64,000 nt of DNA from Cribrihabitans_A pelagius (GTDB taxonomy: Bacteria; Pseudomonadota; Alphaproteobacteria; Rhodobacterales; Rhodobacteraceae), in NCBI RefSeq assembly GCF_048820915.1, contig NZ_JBMERR010000010.1:1-64000 (forward strand). The letters are read 5' to 3'. The translations under genes were made by a program, and so were the position numbers. Below, piece by piece: positions 23,890 through 33,013 of this stretch. The stretch's first letter is position 1. Each line of letters starts with the position of its first letter. A model generated the notes under the pieces. The model was not told where the DNA came from and searched no databases. It worked only from the letters and a program-made list of their open reading frames with translations.

Positions 23890-24817
23890 CGGACAATGCG
23901 ACGGCGCGCTGGGCGCGGACTGGGCCTTTGAGCGCTACGAGGCGCTGCGCCCGCAGCTGCCCCGGGCAGAGTATCCGGCAAGCTCGCGCATGGCGGAGAA
24001 CCTGGCCGGCACCGCCGAACATTTCGACGGCTACATCCTCGATGCCTTCGGAGTGCTGAACCGCGGGGAGACAGCCATCGCGGGCGCCGTCGCGCGCATG
24101 GCGTGGCTGCGCCGGCAGGGCAAGCGGCTGGTGGTGCTGACCAATGCTGCGAGCTACACCAAGCCGGAGATCCTCGCGAAATACCACCGGCTGGGCTTCA
24201 ATTTTACCGCGCATGAAGTGGTCTCCAGCCGCGACGTCGCCTTTGCCGCGCTGCCCCGGCTGCCCCGGCTGCCCGCAGGGCAGGTCTGGGCGGCCGCAGC
24301 GGCGGAAGGCGATGATTTCTCCGATGCGCCCGCGCCCGGTGCAATCGCGCAGCTGGCCGAGAACCCGGCGCTTTGGGACGATGCGGGCGGCTTCCTCCTG
24401 CTCTCCACCGCGCGCTGGCAGAAGGCCGACACCGCGCGGCTTGCGGCGGCGCTGAAGGCAAAGCCGCGCCCGCTCATCGTCGCCAACCCCGATCTGGTCG
24501 CCCCGCGCGAGGACGGTCTGTCGCTGGAGCCGGGGTTTGTCGCGCAGGAGGTTGCCGCGCAGACCGGTGCGGAGGCGCAGTTCTACGGCAAACCCTTCGG
24601 CAACGCCTTCTCGGCGGCGCTGGCGCTGATGGCGGACCTGCCGCGGCAGCGGATCGCCATGGTCGGCGACACGCTGCACACCGATGTGCTGGGCGGAGCG
24701 GCGGCGGGGGTCGGCACGGTGCTAATCACCGGCCACGGGCTGTTCCGCGGCCGCGATGTTGCGCCTTATATCGCGCGCTCGGGGCTGCGGCCGGATTGGA
24801 TCGTGCCCACGACCTGA
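23882..24817 (+). CDS. HAD-superfamily class IIA hydrolase
   Basis: 311 residues. The nucleophile motif DAFGVLN (DxDGV-like; the second Asp position is Phe-Gly here, with D in FDGYILDAF as the first acidic residue) is followed by the VVLTNAASYTKPEI motif II and the GKPFGNAF / MVGDTLHTDVLGGAAAG motifs III and IV. Class IIA members dephosphorylate sugar or glycerol phosphates. It overlaps the diesterase gene by 8 bp, so a role in dephosphorylating glycerol-3-phosphate is plausible but unproven. It ends 10 bp before the convergent MFS gene. Confidence 0.83.
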   Translation: MTDGQCDGALGADWAFERYEALRPQLPRAEYPASSRMAENLAGTAEHFDGYILDAFGVLNRGETAIAGAVARMAWLRRQGKRLVVLTNAASYTKPEILAKYHRLGFNFTAHEVVSSRDVAFAALPRLPRLPAGQVWAAAAAEGDDFSDAPAPGAIAQLAENPALWDDAGGFLLLSTARWQKADTARLAAALKAKPRPLIVANPDLVAPREDGLSLEPGFVAQEVAAQTGAEAQFYGKPFGNAFSAALALMADLPRQRIAMVGDTLHTDVLGGAAAGVGTVLITGHGLFRGRDVAPYIARSGLRPDWIVPTT

Positions 24818-24827
24818 GCCGGGAGCC

Positions 24828-26198
24828 TCAGAGGTTCTTTGTCCAGCGCGGATGGTGCTCGTCGATGATCAGCGCATGGCTGTGGGTGCGGTTGCCCTTC
24901 AGATGCGGATGGCCGAGCGGCAGGTTTGCGTGGGTATGCTCGACTTCTTCCGGGTCGTCGCGCGGCCAGAGTCTGAGGCAGGCCGCAAGGCCAACCGCCG
25001 CCAGCGCCGCCAGCATCATAAGCGCCGGGAGCGTGCCTGCCCTGGTCATCAGCCAGCCCGCCAGCGGGTAGCACAACAGCCAGCAGGCATGCGAAAGCGC
25101 AAATTGCGCCGCAAACAGCGCGGGCCGGTCGTCCGCATGGGCCGACCGCCGCAGCAGCCGTCCCGCGGGCGTCAGCACCGCGGAAAAGCCGAGCCCCGCC
25201 AGCACCCAGGCAGCGAGCAGGGCCGGGAAGCTGAGCCCCGCTACGGTGATAACGGCGGCCAGGCCCAGGAGGGACGCGATCAGCCCGCCGGCGCCCGCAA
25301 GCATCACTGGCCGGTCCGCCACGCGGTCCAGGAGCCGCGGCAGGAGCAGCGCTGCCGCCATCGACCCGGCGCCAAAAGCAAACATCGCCCCGGCCAGCGC
25401 TGTCTCCTCCAGCCCCAGCACGCCACGCACCAGAACCACAGAGTTCACCAGCACCATCGCCCCGGCCGCCGAAACCGAAAGGTTCAGCGCCAGCAGTCCG
25501 CGCAGGCGGGGCGTGGCCAGATAGATTCGGATACCGCGCGTTGTCCGCCCCCAGATACTGCGCCGCGCCGCGGGCCTGGGGCCGGGCAGCGCCACCGACA
25601 GCACCAGCAGCGCCGAGGCGAGGAACCCCGCGACTGTGCCGAGAAACAGGCTGTTGTAGGACATCAGCACCAAAAGCAGCCCCGCCAGCGCCGGGCTGAG
25701 GATGTTCTCCAGATCATATGCCAGCCGCGACAGCGACAGCGCGCGGGTGTAGCGGGTCTCATCCGGCAGCACGTCGGGGATCGTCGCCTGGAACGCCGGC
25801 GTGAATCCGGCCGAGGCCGCCTGCAGCAGGAAGATCAGCACGTAGACCTGCCAGACCTCGGTGACAAAAGGCAGCGCCAGCGCCGCCGCCGCGCGCACCA
25901 GATCCAGCGCGACCAGCAGGCGGCGGCGGTCGATCTGCCCGGCGAGCGCGCCCGCAACTGGGGCGATGAAGACATAGGCCAGCATCTTGATGGTGAAGAC
26001 CGTGCCCAACACCAGCCCGGCGTTACCGCCCGCGAGGTCAAAGGCCAGAAGCCCGAGCGCCACGGTCGCCAGCCCGGTGCCGAGAAGCGCCACCACCTGC
26101 GCCAGGAACAGGTGCCGGTAGGTGCGGTCGGAGAGAACGTCGAGCATGCGGACCTCGGAAGTGGCCAGAAGAGCGGCGGGGCGGAAAGGCCCATCCAT
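24828..26198 (-). CDS. MFS transporter with His-rich C-terminal tail
   Basis: 456 residues with about twelve TM helices (DRTYRHLFLAQVVALLGTGL, then AQIDRRRLLVALDL as the loop 2-3 motif). The cytoplasmic end carries a cluster of His: THANLPLGHPHLKGN then THSHALIIDEHHPRW. Tails of this sort occur in NreB-like nickel/cobalt exporters, which suggests metal efflux. It could instead be another EntS-type exporter. The family start may be at MLDVLSDRTYRHLF, about 17 residues inside; the longer start at 26198 is kept. It is convergent with the HAD gene. Confidence 0.82.
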   Translation of the reverse strand: MDGPFRPAALLATSEVRMLDVLSDRTYRHLFLAQVVALLGTGLATVALGLLAFDLAGGNAGLVLGTVFTIKMLAYVFIAPVAGALAGQIDRRRLLVALDLVRAAAALALPFVTEVWQVYVLIFLLQAASAGFTPAFQATIPDVLPDETRYTRALSLSRLAYDLENILSPALAGLLLVLMSYNSLFLGTVAGFLASALLVLSVALPGPRPAARRSIWGRTTRGIRIYLATPRLRGLLALNLSVSAAGAMVLVNSVVLVRGVLGLEETALAGAMFAFGAGSMAAALLLPRLLDRVADRPVMLAGAGGLIASLLGLAAVITVAGLSFPALLAAWVLAGLGFSAVLTPAGRLLRRSAHADDRPALFAAQFALSHACWLLCYPLAGWLMTRAGTLPALMMLAALAAVGLAACLRLWPRDDPEEVEHTHANLPLGHPHLKGNRTHSHALIIDEHHPRWTKNL

Positions 26199-26257
26199 GC
26201 CACAGGTCTAGCCCGGCAGGGGAGGATGCGGCAAGCGCGCGCTCCAAGGAGAAGAGC

Positions 26258-26322
26258 CGCGCATCGCCGCCGCGTTGGGGCGCGCCGGCGATGCGCGGCG
26301 GCCATCCGGCCTTGTTCCGCGC
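26258..26322. repeat. Dispersed repeat copy 1, with palindromic hairpin
   Basis: A perfect 13-bp inverted repeat (26258-26270 with 26286-26298) overlaps a segment of about 45 bp (26278-26322) that recurs, with only a few differences, at 54244-54288. Both copies are intergenic. This looks like a REP-like or small non-autonomous element. Confidence 0.55.
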
Positions 26323-26389
26323 CTGTTCTGCCCGTGACCGGGGAGAAGGATATTCCCTGCCGTTCGCGTTCTATGGAAGCGCGGGTTGG

Positions 26390-27124
26390 CTACTGCATCA
26401 CCCGGCGCAGGAACTTCTGGGTGCGGGAATCCTGCGGCGCGTCAAAGATCTGCTCTGGCGGGCCGCTTTCGACGATGCGGCCGCCCTCCATGAAGATAAT
26501 GCGGTCTGCGATCTCGCGGGCGAACTGCATCTCGTGGGTGACGATCAGCATGGTCTGCTTCTGTTCGGCGACGCTGCGCATCAGGTCCAGCACTTCGCCC
26601 ACCCATTCCGGGTCCAGCGCCGAGGTCGGCTCGTCGAACAGCATCAGCTCCGCCCCCAGCGCCATCGCGCGGCCTATGCCGACGCGCTGCTGCTGGCCGC
26701 CGGACAAGGCCGCCGGGTAGCTGTCGGCCTTGTCGGCGAGCCCGGTCTCCTTCAGCACCTGCAGAGCGCGCTCCTCGGCCTCGGCGCGCGGGCGCTTCTG
26801 CACGGTGATCAGTGCCTCCATGATGTTTTCCTTCGCCGTCTTGTTGGCGAAAAGCGCGTAGTTCTGGAAAACGAAGGCGGTCGCGCGGCGCAGGGCGAGG
26901 ATTTCGGCCTTACTTGCCTTGGCGGCATCGACTTCGGCACCGCCGATGGTGATATGCCCCGCATCCGGCTGGTCGAGGAAGTTGAGGCAGCGCAGGAGCG
27001 TCGACTTGCCGGTGCCCGAAGGCCCGATCACTGCCACCCGCTCGCCCTTGCCGATCTCAAGATCGAGGCTGTCGAGCACGGTGTTGTTCTTGAACCGCTT
27101 GGTCAGTCCGCGAATGGAAATCAT
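26390..27124 (-). CDS. Polar amino acid ABC transporter ATP-binding protein
   Basis: 244 residues, the standard size of GlnQ/HisP-type ATPases. Motifs are Walker A GPSGTGKST, Q-loop FVFQNYALF, signature LSGGQQQRVGIGRAM, Walker B LMLFDEPTSALD and H-loop VTHEMQFA. I chose the ATG at 27124 because it overlaps the permease stop (ATGA) and starts the domain (MISIRGLTKRF). It is the last gene of the SBP-permease-ATPase operon. Confidence 0.92.
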   Translation of the reverse strand: MISIRGLTKRFKNNTVLDSLDLEIGKGERVAVIGPSGTGKSTLLRCLNFLDQPDAGHITIGGAEVDAAKASKAEILALRRATAFVFQNYALFANKTAKENIMEALITVQKRPRAEAEERALQVLKETGLADKADSYPAALSGGQQQRVGIGRAMALGAELMLFDEPTSALDPEWVGEVLDLMRSVAEQKQTMLIVTHEMQFAREIADRIIFMEGGRIVESGPPEQIFDAPQDSRTQKFLRRVMQ

Positions 27125-27795
27125 CGTGCGTAGGCCTTGTTCAGATAGGTTTCGAGCCGCTTCTGGCCCTGGCTCAGCAGTTCGACCAGCCCCCAGTAGA
27201 TCAGCGCCACCACCAGAAAGGCCTCGAAGTAGAGGAAGCTGCCCGCGGCTTCCTTCTGCGCGGCACCCATCATCTCGGTCACGCCAAGGGTAAAGGCCAG
27301 CGAGGTGCCTTTGATCATGTCGATGAAGTAGTTGACCAGCGTTGGTGCCGCGATCCGGCCCGCCTGCGGCAGCACGATGCGGCGCATCATCTGGCCCTGG
27401 GTCATGCCGATCGACTGCGCCGCTTCCCATTGGCTGCGGTCGACACCGGCGATGGCGGCGCGGATGCTTTCCGCCATATAGGCCGAGAAATGCAGCGTCA
27501 GCCCCATGATCGCGGCGGTGATGCCATTGATCTGGGTGAGGAACGACAGCATCTGCGGCAGCCCGTAATAGAACAGGAACAGCTGCACCAGCAGCGGTGT
27601 GCCGCGGAAGAAGCTGATGAACAGAACCACCAGCGGGTCCAGCCCCGGCACCTTGAAGACGCGCTCGACCGCGAGGAGCGACGCGAGCACCAGTGCAAGC
27701 AGCATACCTGCCACCGCCATGAACAGGGTCAGCGGCAGGTAGCCCAGGATCACGGGCACAAGCCCCACCATGTAGTCGAGGTCGAGCGCCCGCAT
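27121..27795 (-). CDS. Polar amino acid ABC transporter permease
   Basis: 224 residues with five predicted TM helices. The EAA loop reads EAAQSIGMTQGQMMRRIVLP, characteristic of the His/Glu/Gln family. It probably homodimerises because only one permease gene is present, as in cystine-type (TcyL-like) systems. It lies 8 bp after the binding-protein stop. Confidence 0.92.
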   Translation of the reverse strand: MRALDLDYMVGLVPVILGYLPLTLFMAVAGMLLALVLASLLAVERVFKVPGLDPLVVLFISFFRGTPLLVQLFLFYYGLPQMLSFLTQINGITAAIMGLTLHFSAYMAESIRAAIAGVDRSQWEAAQSIGMTQGQMMRRIVLPQAGRIAAPTLVNYFIDMIKGTSLAFTLGVTEMMGAAQKEAAGSFLYFEAFLVVALIYWGLVELLSQGQKRLETYLNKAYAR

Positions 27796-27803
27796 CGGTC
27801 AGA

Positions 27804-28562
27804 TCACTCCGCTTTGGTGATGTCGCTGCCGAACCACTTCTCGGAGATCTCGGTCAGGGTGCCGTTCTCCTTAAGAGTGGTCAGTGCGGCATCCACCTGG
27901 TCGCGCAGGGCGCGGCCTTCTTCATCGTCGCGGAACGGCATGGCGTTGCGGATTTCCGAGAACGGCGCACCGGCCAGCTGCAGCGGCAGCGGGCTTTCCT
28001 TGATCACCTGCGCCGAGGACACGCGGTCCATCACGAAGGCATCGACACGGCCAAGCGCGGTGTCCTGCTCGATGTTGGACTCGTAGGTGCGGATGTCGAT
28101 TTCATCGGCGTAGGGCAGCTCGCGCAGCAGCTGCTCGAAGTTGGAGCCGAGGTTCACCGCCACGGTCTTGCCGCGCAGGCTCTCGACGCCGGTCACCTCG
28201 CCGTTGCCCTTCTTGGTCACCACCTGGGCGCCGTCGTAGACATAGGGCTGGGTGAAGGCGAATTTCGCCTCGCGCTCCGGCGTGATGGTGATTTGGTTGG
28301 CGATGGTGTCGATACGGTCCGCTTCCAGCGCGCCGATCAGCCCGGAGAAGGACATGGTTTCAAAGGTGATCTCCAGCCCGGCTTCCTCGCCGACCGCGTT
28401 CATCACGTCGACCTCGAAACCCTGCAGCACGTCCTGGCGCACGAAGGTGAAGGGGAAATAGCCGCCGGACATGCCGACACGCAGGCTTCCGGCTTCCTGG
28501 CCAAAGGCCATTCCGGCCAGGCCGGCTGCGGCTGCGGCCGCAAGAACAACATGTTTCAGCAT
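27804..28562 (-). CDS. Polar amino acid ABC transporter substrate-binding protein
   Basis: 252 residues with a signal peptide (MLKHVVLAAAAAAGLAGMAF, cleavage near FGQ-EAG). SBP_bac_3 features are SLRVGMSGGYFPFTFVRQDV, FEVDVMNAVGEEAGLEITFE and ANQITITPEREAKFAFTQPY. The substrate may be an amino acid such as cystine or glutamine; sequence alone does not decide. It is the first gene of the three-gene importer. Confidence 0.9.
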   Translation of the reverse strand: MLKHVVLAAAAAAGLAGMAFGQEAGSLRVGMSGGYFPFTFVRQDVLQGFEVDVMNAVGEEAGLEITFETMSFSGLIGALEADRIDTIANQITITPEREAKFAFTQPYVYDGAQVVTKKGNGEVTGVESLRGKTVAVNLGSNFEQLLRELPYADEIDIRTYESNIEQDTALGRVDAFVMDRVSSAQVIKESPLPLQLAGAPFSEIRNAMPFRDDEEGRALRDQVDAALTTLKENGTLTEISEKWFGSDITKAE

Positions 28563-28743
28563 TTTGGCTGCTCCTTCTAAATGGAAAGGAACACATGTCC
28601 TTTCCGCGCGGCGGCATCAATGGGGCCGCAGCAAAAAAACAGCCTGTCCCGCGGCCGTCACTGGTGCAGGGCAATTGTTTTGCACGCGTTTTCAATCAAG
28701 GGCCAAGTGTTTGCCCTGCAGCGGGCAAGGCAAGACGCCGGTT

Positions 28744-28773
28744 CCGCGGCCCCCGGCGGTCCGGGGGCCGCGG
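28744..28773 (-). terminator. Strong GC hairpin after iorB
   Basis: A perfect 13-bp stem (28744-28756 with 28761-28773) and a 4-base loop begin 3 bp after the iorB stop. There is no U-tract. It probably marks the 3' end of the ior operon. The rest of 28563-28743 is the promoter region of the amino acid transporter. Confidence 0.5.
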
Positions 28774-28776
28774 GGA

Positions 28777-30318
28777 TCAGGCAAAGCTGGCGACGGTCTT
28801 CAGCGCGCCCTCCAGCGCCTCGCCCTTTTCGTCCTGCAAGGCCGCTTCGCGCAGCCGGGCGACCCATTCGGGGCCGTCGTCGCGGGCCTCCACCATGCGC
28901 GCGCCTTCCAGCACGCAGGCGAACTTGCTCAAGCTCCGGGCGTGGGTGTCGGAATAGCCCTTGATCAGGCGGCGGCAGCGGATCACCTCCACCGCCATGC
29001 CGTAGCGGCCGGGCAAGTAGTCCATCGCCGTTGCCAGCCAATCGTCCAGATGCGCCTGTTCCACCGCATGGCGGCGGGTGCGGCGGCGCCAGCTGCGCAG
29101 GCCGCCCATCATATAAAGCATCAGAAAACCGCGCAGGCTGTCGGTGCGGATGCGGCGGCCCTTGGCGAACAGCCGCTCCAGCCGCGCCATCTGACGCGGA
29201 CTGGCCTCCACCCTGGCGCCCAATCGCGCGGGCAGCAGGCCGGTGATCTCCTCGGCGCGCGGGTGCAGGTAGTCGGTGAGCGTCATCAGCTTGCCGTCAG
29301 CACCCGTTTCGGCCTCGATCCGGCCAAAGCGCTGGCTGCGGGTCTTGAGGTCTGCAACCCGGATCACGTCGTCATAGGCCATGGCGTTGGCGATGTATTT
29401 GGCGGCTTCGCGGCTCAGCTCATGGCCCTGTTCCGCGCTGTCGCGCGCCAGCACCGCTTCCAGCCGGGAGAGATATTCGGCGCCATAAGCGGCATCCTGA
29501 AAATCCACCACCTTGCGCAGGCCCGGCCCGGCCATTTCCTGCACCTCGGGCGGCAGCTTTGCCAGGCGCGCTGTCAGCTTCTGCCATTCGCCCATCGCGG
29601 CGGCGGGCCCCTGCGGGCGTGTGGGGGCCGCAGCTGCGGGCAGGCTGGCGGCGGGGGCTTCGCCCTGCTGGGCCAGGTCGAACCCGGCGGCAAAGGCGCG
29701 CAGGCTGGGCTCCACGCCCTTGCCTGCGGCGCGGATCGCGTCCTCGAAGGCGGCACGCGGGAAGGGCAGGGCACCGGAGCCCGCAAGTGCTCCGAACAGC
29801 GACGCCGAGATCACCGAGCCTGCCTCGGCCGCTGCGCGCTCCATGTCAGCCATCACCAGCTGCCGCGCCGCGGTTTCGGCCGCCACCCGCACTTCGGAGG
29901 AATCGGCCATGCCGTCACCGGGCACCATCTTCTCCGACACCGCAAGGGCGCGGTGTGTCGAGGCAATCAGCGTGGTGCGGTCCGGGGTGACGAAGCCGCG
30001 CATGATCGAGCGGCCCGCCTCCATCATCTCGGCGGCGATCATGATGTCGACGTCGCCGGGCGCGGGCGCGAGCGAGAATACCGGATTTTCTACTGTACCG
30101 GGCGCCATTTCGAGGTAATAGATCGTGGCCCCGGTGCGCTGGGCGACACCCGCGACGCTGGTGGCCTGGGCGCTGTAGCCCTGGGCACGGGCCAGTGTCT
30201 CGATCCAGGAGGTGAGAACGCCGCCGCCCTGTCCGCCAACGGCGAGGATGGCCAGTTTGATCACTTCGCCTGCCGCCGGGCGGGCGTCCTGCGGTGCGAT
30301 GGGCAATTCGATCGACAT
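28777..30318 (-). CDS. iorB: Indolepyruvate oxidoreductase subunit beta
   Basis: 513 residues. The N-terminal POR-gamma-type domain (KLAILAVGGQGGGVLTSWIE and VAGVAQRTGATIYYLEMAPG) binds CoA and TPP partner elements. It is followed by a helical C-terminal extension of about 300 residues (DUF6537-like), the usual form of IorB in proteobacteria. With IorA it oxidatively decarboxylates aryl-pyruvates (indolepyruvate, phenylpyruvate) to aryl-acetyl-CoA with ferredoxin as acceptor. It starts inside the iorA stop (ATGA), the last gene of a five-gene operon. Confidence 0.9.
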   Translation of the reverse strand: MSIELPIAPQDARPAAGEVIKLAILAVGGQGGGVLTSWIETLARAQGYSAQATSVAGVAQRTGATIYYLEMAPGTVENPVFSLAPAPGDVDIMIAAEMMEAGRSIMRGFVTPDRTTLIASTHRALAVSEKMVPGDGMADSSEVRVAAETAARQLVMADMERAAAEAGSVISASLFGALAGSGALPFPRAAFEDAIRAAGKGVEPSLRAFAAGFDLAQQGEAPAASLPAAAAPTRPQGPAAAMGEWQKLTARLAKLPPEVQEMAGPGLRKVVDFQDAAYGAEYLSRLEAVLARDSAEQGHELSREAAKYIANAMAYDDVIRVADLKTRSQRFGRIEAETGADGKLMTLTDYLHPRAEEITGLLPARLGARVEASPRQMARLERLFAKGRRIRTDSLRGFLMLYMMGGLRSWRRRTRRHAVEQAHLDDWLATAMDYLPGRYGMAVEVIRCRRLIKGYSDTHARSLSKFACVLEGARMVEARDDGPEWVARLREAALQDEKGEALEGALKTVASFA

Positions 30319-32480
30319 CAGGCTGCCTCCCCCGGGTGCATGTCAGTGAAGGTCAGCCGCCGCGCGCTGCGCCGTGCCTGCAGCCAGGAGATCACCCGGC
30401 TGCGCAGCCCAGCCCTGCGCCGCTCCCGCTCGGTCGGATTATGCACCACCCGTGCCTCGTAGAAGGAGGGGCAGAGGATCGCCGCATCCGCCACCTCGCC
30501 GCAATTGCCGCAGCCGACGCAGGTCTGGTCGATATGGGCGACGGGATCGTCGCGCAGCGGGTCGTCCAGCTTCTTCAGCGACAGCGACGGGCAGCCCGAC
30601 AGGCGGATGCAGGCATGATCGCCGGTGCAAACGTCCTCATCGACGCCAAAGCGGGGGATCTCCACCCGGGTGCCATCCTTGATCGCCTTGATACGCTGCG
30701 GCTTTTCACGCCGCTGCCGGTTCAGCATGCATTCCGAGGAGGCGACGATCACCTTTGGCCCGTCGTAGTCCGTGGTCAGCGCTTCGCGCAGGGTGGCGCG
30801 CATCTTGTTGACGTCATAAGTCCGGTCGATCTGCCGGATCCATTTGACGCCCGCACCCTCCAGCGCCTTGGTGATCGGATTGTTGGTCGACTTGCTGGCG
30901 TTCTTCGCACGGCTGGACGGGATATCCTGCCCGCCGGTGGCTGCGGAATAGTAGTTGTCGACGATGATCGCCACGCTGTCCGACTTGTTGAACACCATGT
31001 TGCCGATCGAGGTGCTAAGGCCGTTGTGCCAGAAGCCGCCATCGCCGAGGATCGAGATCGCGCGTTTCTCGCCGCCGCCGTCAAAGGCCGCGTTCGACGC
31101 GGGCCCCAGCCCGTACCCCATGGTCTGCCCCCCAATTTCGAACGGCGGCAGCGAGGCGAACAGGTGGCAGCCGATATCGGCCGAGATCTGGTGCTTGCCC
31201 AGCTCCTGCTCCACCAGCTTCATCGAGGCAAAGATCGGCCGTTCCGGGCAGCCGGTGCAAAACCCCGGAGGGCGGATCGGCACGGTCGCGCTCAGGTCCG
31301 GGATCTCGGGCTGCGGCGCGTTTGGTGCGCGTACCTGACCGGGCATCAGATGGGCGGCATATTTGCGGAAGAAGTCATCCAGCCCGTCCATCATCACCTG
31401 GCCGGTGTATTCGCCCGCCTTGGGGAAGATGCCCTTGCCCTCCAGCTTGGTCTGGCTGCCCGCCTTGAACAGCATGTTGCCCAGCTGCTGTTCGATGAAC
31501 TCGGGCTGGCCTTCCTCGATCATCAGCACCGCGTCCTTGCCGGCGCAGAACTCCAGCAGATCGCTTTGAACCAAGGGGTAGGCCACGTTCATCACATAAA
31601 GCGGCACATCGGTGTTGCCGCTGAGATCGGCCAGCCCCAGCCGTTGCAGCCCGCGGACCACGCTGTTGTACATGCCGCCAAGGCAGATAAGGCCGACCTT
31701 GCCGTCCTTCGGCCCGAAACGTTCGTTCAGCCCGGTTTCAAGGATGAATTTCTCGGCTGCGGGCCAGCGGTTTTCGATCTTGTCGTGCTCGTGCTGGTAG
31801 GACATCGGCGGCAGTACCACGCGCTTGAAATCGCGCTGCGGGTTGGACAGGGCGTCGCGCACGGTGAGCGGCGGGCGCAAGTTGCCGCGGCACTCGAATG
31901 TGCCGGTCACATGGCAGGACCGGATCCGCACCATCAGCATCACCGGCGTGTTCGACGCCTCCGACAGGGCAAAGCCGTCGCCCACGGACTTCACGATTGA
32001 AGGCAGGTTCGGGCGCGGGTCCAACAGCCAGAACTGCGACTTCATCGCAAAGGCATAAGACCGCTCCTGCATGATCGAGGAACCCTCGCCGTAGTCCTCT
32101 CCCACAATCACCAGCGCGCCGCCAGTGACGCCCGAGGACGCGAGGTTCGCAAGCGCGTCGGAGGCCACGTTGACCCCGACCGAGCCCTTGAAGGTGACCG
32201 CGCCGCGGATCGGGTAGTGGACGGAGGCCGCAAGCATCGCCGCGGCTGCCGCCTCAGACGCATTGGCCTCGTAGCGCACGCCCAGCTCGCCCAGGAGCTC
32301 CTCGGCATCGGCCAGCACATCCATCAGATGCGAGATCGGCGCCCCCTGGTAGCCGCCGACGTAGCCGACACCGTTTTCCAGAAGAGCCTTGGTGATGGCC
32401 AGGATGCCCTCACCGGTGAAGCTGTCACCTTCACCCTTGCGCAGATGTTCGACCTCTGCCTTGAACGACCTTTCGGCCAT
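30318..32480 (-). CDS. iorA: Indolepyruvate ferredoxin oxidoreductase subunit alpha
   Basis: 720 residues. The N-terminal pyrimidine-binding domain (NGVGYVGGYQGAPISHLMDV) is followed by a TPP-binding domain (DIGCHLFASLPPFEIGGQTM, GDGGFWHNGLSTSIGN, with the Mg-binding D-G and N residues). Two C-terminal 4Fe-4S clusters follow (VCTGDHACIRLSGCPSLSLK and CVGCGNCGEVADAAILCPSF). The start at 32480 has AAGGAGGAG upstream. The catalytic alpha subunit pairs with IorB. It follows the MarR gene by 29 bp. Confidence 0.92.
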   Translation of the reverse strand: MAERSFKAEVEHLRKGEGDSFTGEGILAITKALLENGVGYVGGYQGAPISHLMDVLADAEELLGELGVRYEANASEAAAAAMLAASVHYPIRGAVTFKGSVGVNVASDALANLASSGVTGGALVIVGEDYGEGSSIMQERSYAFAMKSQFWLLDPRPNLPSIVKSVGDGFALSEASNTPVMLMVRIRSCHVTGTFECRGNLRPPLTVRDALSNPQRDFKRVVLPPMSYQHEHDKIENRWPAAEKFILETGLNERFGPKDGKVGLICLGGMYNSVVRGLQRLGLADLSGNTDVPLYVMNVAYPLVQSDLLEFCAGKDAVLMIEEGQPEFIEQQLGNMLFKAGSQTKLEGKGIFPKAGEYTGQVMMDGLDDFFRKYAAHLMPGQVRAPNAPQPEIPDLSATVPIRPPGFCTGCPERPIFASMKLVEQELGKHQISADIGCHLFASLPPFEIGGQTMGYGLGPASNAAFDGGGEKRAISILGDGGFWHNGLSTSIGNMVFNKSDSVAIIVDNYYSAATGGQDIPSSRAKNASKSTNNPITKALEGAGVKWIRQIDRTYDVNKMRATLREALTTDYDGPKVIVASSECMLNRQRREKPQRIKAIKDGTRVEIPRFGVDEDVCTGDHACIRLSGCPSLSLKKLDDPLRDDPVAHIDQTCVGCGNCGEVADAAILCPSFYEARVVHNPTERERRRAGLRSRVISWLQARRSARRLTFTDMHPGEAA

Positions 32481-32509
32481 TGGCTCCTCCTTGGTAGTTT
32501 GCCTTGGGA

Positions 32510-33013
32510 TTAAATCTGATGCACCCGCACATTGCGCAGAATGGTTTGCAGCGTGGCGGTGAACTGGCGCCGCTCCTCCAGGGAGATGCCCTCGAACATC
32601 TGCTGATAGGCGGCGGCCACATGCGGCCACAGCTTGTCATGGGTGGCGCGGCCGCTGTCGGAGATGAAGACGCGGGTGGCGCGGCTGTCATCCGGGTCCG
32701 GGCGCCGCTCGATCAGCCCGTCACGCGCCATCTGGTCGAGCGAGCGGCTGAGCGTTGACTGCTCCACCACTGCATAGACCGACAGCTCGCGGATCAGCAG
32801 CCCGTCCAGCACCGACAGCACCGCCAGCGTCCGCATTTGCGCCGTGGTCAGCCCCAGCGCCGCCATCTCCGCGCGCAGCGAGGCGTTGTAGCGGCCCATG
32901 ATGCGGTTCATCAGGTAGGGCGGGAAGTTCTCCAGTCCGATTTCGCCCAGCCGCGGCAGCGGTGCCTGCGGCTGCGCCTCTGCCGCAGCTTGTTCCTTGG
33001 TGTTGTCGCTCAT
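32510..33013 (-). CDS. MarR-family transcriptional regulator
   Basis: 167 residues with a winged HTH: TTAQMRTLAVLSVLDGLLIR, then VEQSTLSRSLDQMARDGLIE and the wing RRPDPDDSRATRVFISD. An Ala/Gln-rich N-terminal tail of about 25 residues precedes it. MarR repressors usually respond to aromatic acids, which fits the neighbouring aryl-pyruvate enzyme. It sits inside the operon between the oxidoreductase (4-bp overlap) and iorA, so it probably autoregulates the cluster. Confidence 0.9.
   Translation of the reverse strand: MSDNTKEQAAAEAQPQAPLPRLGEIGLENFPPYLMNRIMGRYNASLRAEMAALGLTTAQMRTLAVLSVLDGLLIRELSVYAVVEQSTLSRSLDQMARDGLIERRPDPDDSRATRVFISDSGRATHDKLWPHVAAAYQQMFEGISLEERRQFTATLQTILRNVRVHQI

Noticed and set aside
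24756..26720. 654-codon plus-strand frame opposite the MFS exporter
   Set aside because: Low-complexity Arg/Gln/His-rich translation, antisense to a clear transporter gene.
28471..32000. Long plus-strand frames opposite iorB and iorA
   Set aside because: Both are antisense shadows of genes with clear domains and catalytic motifs.
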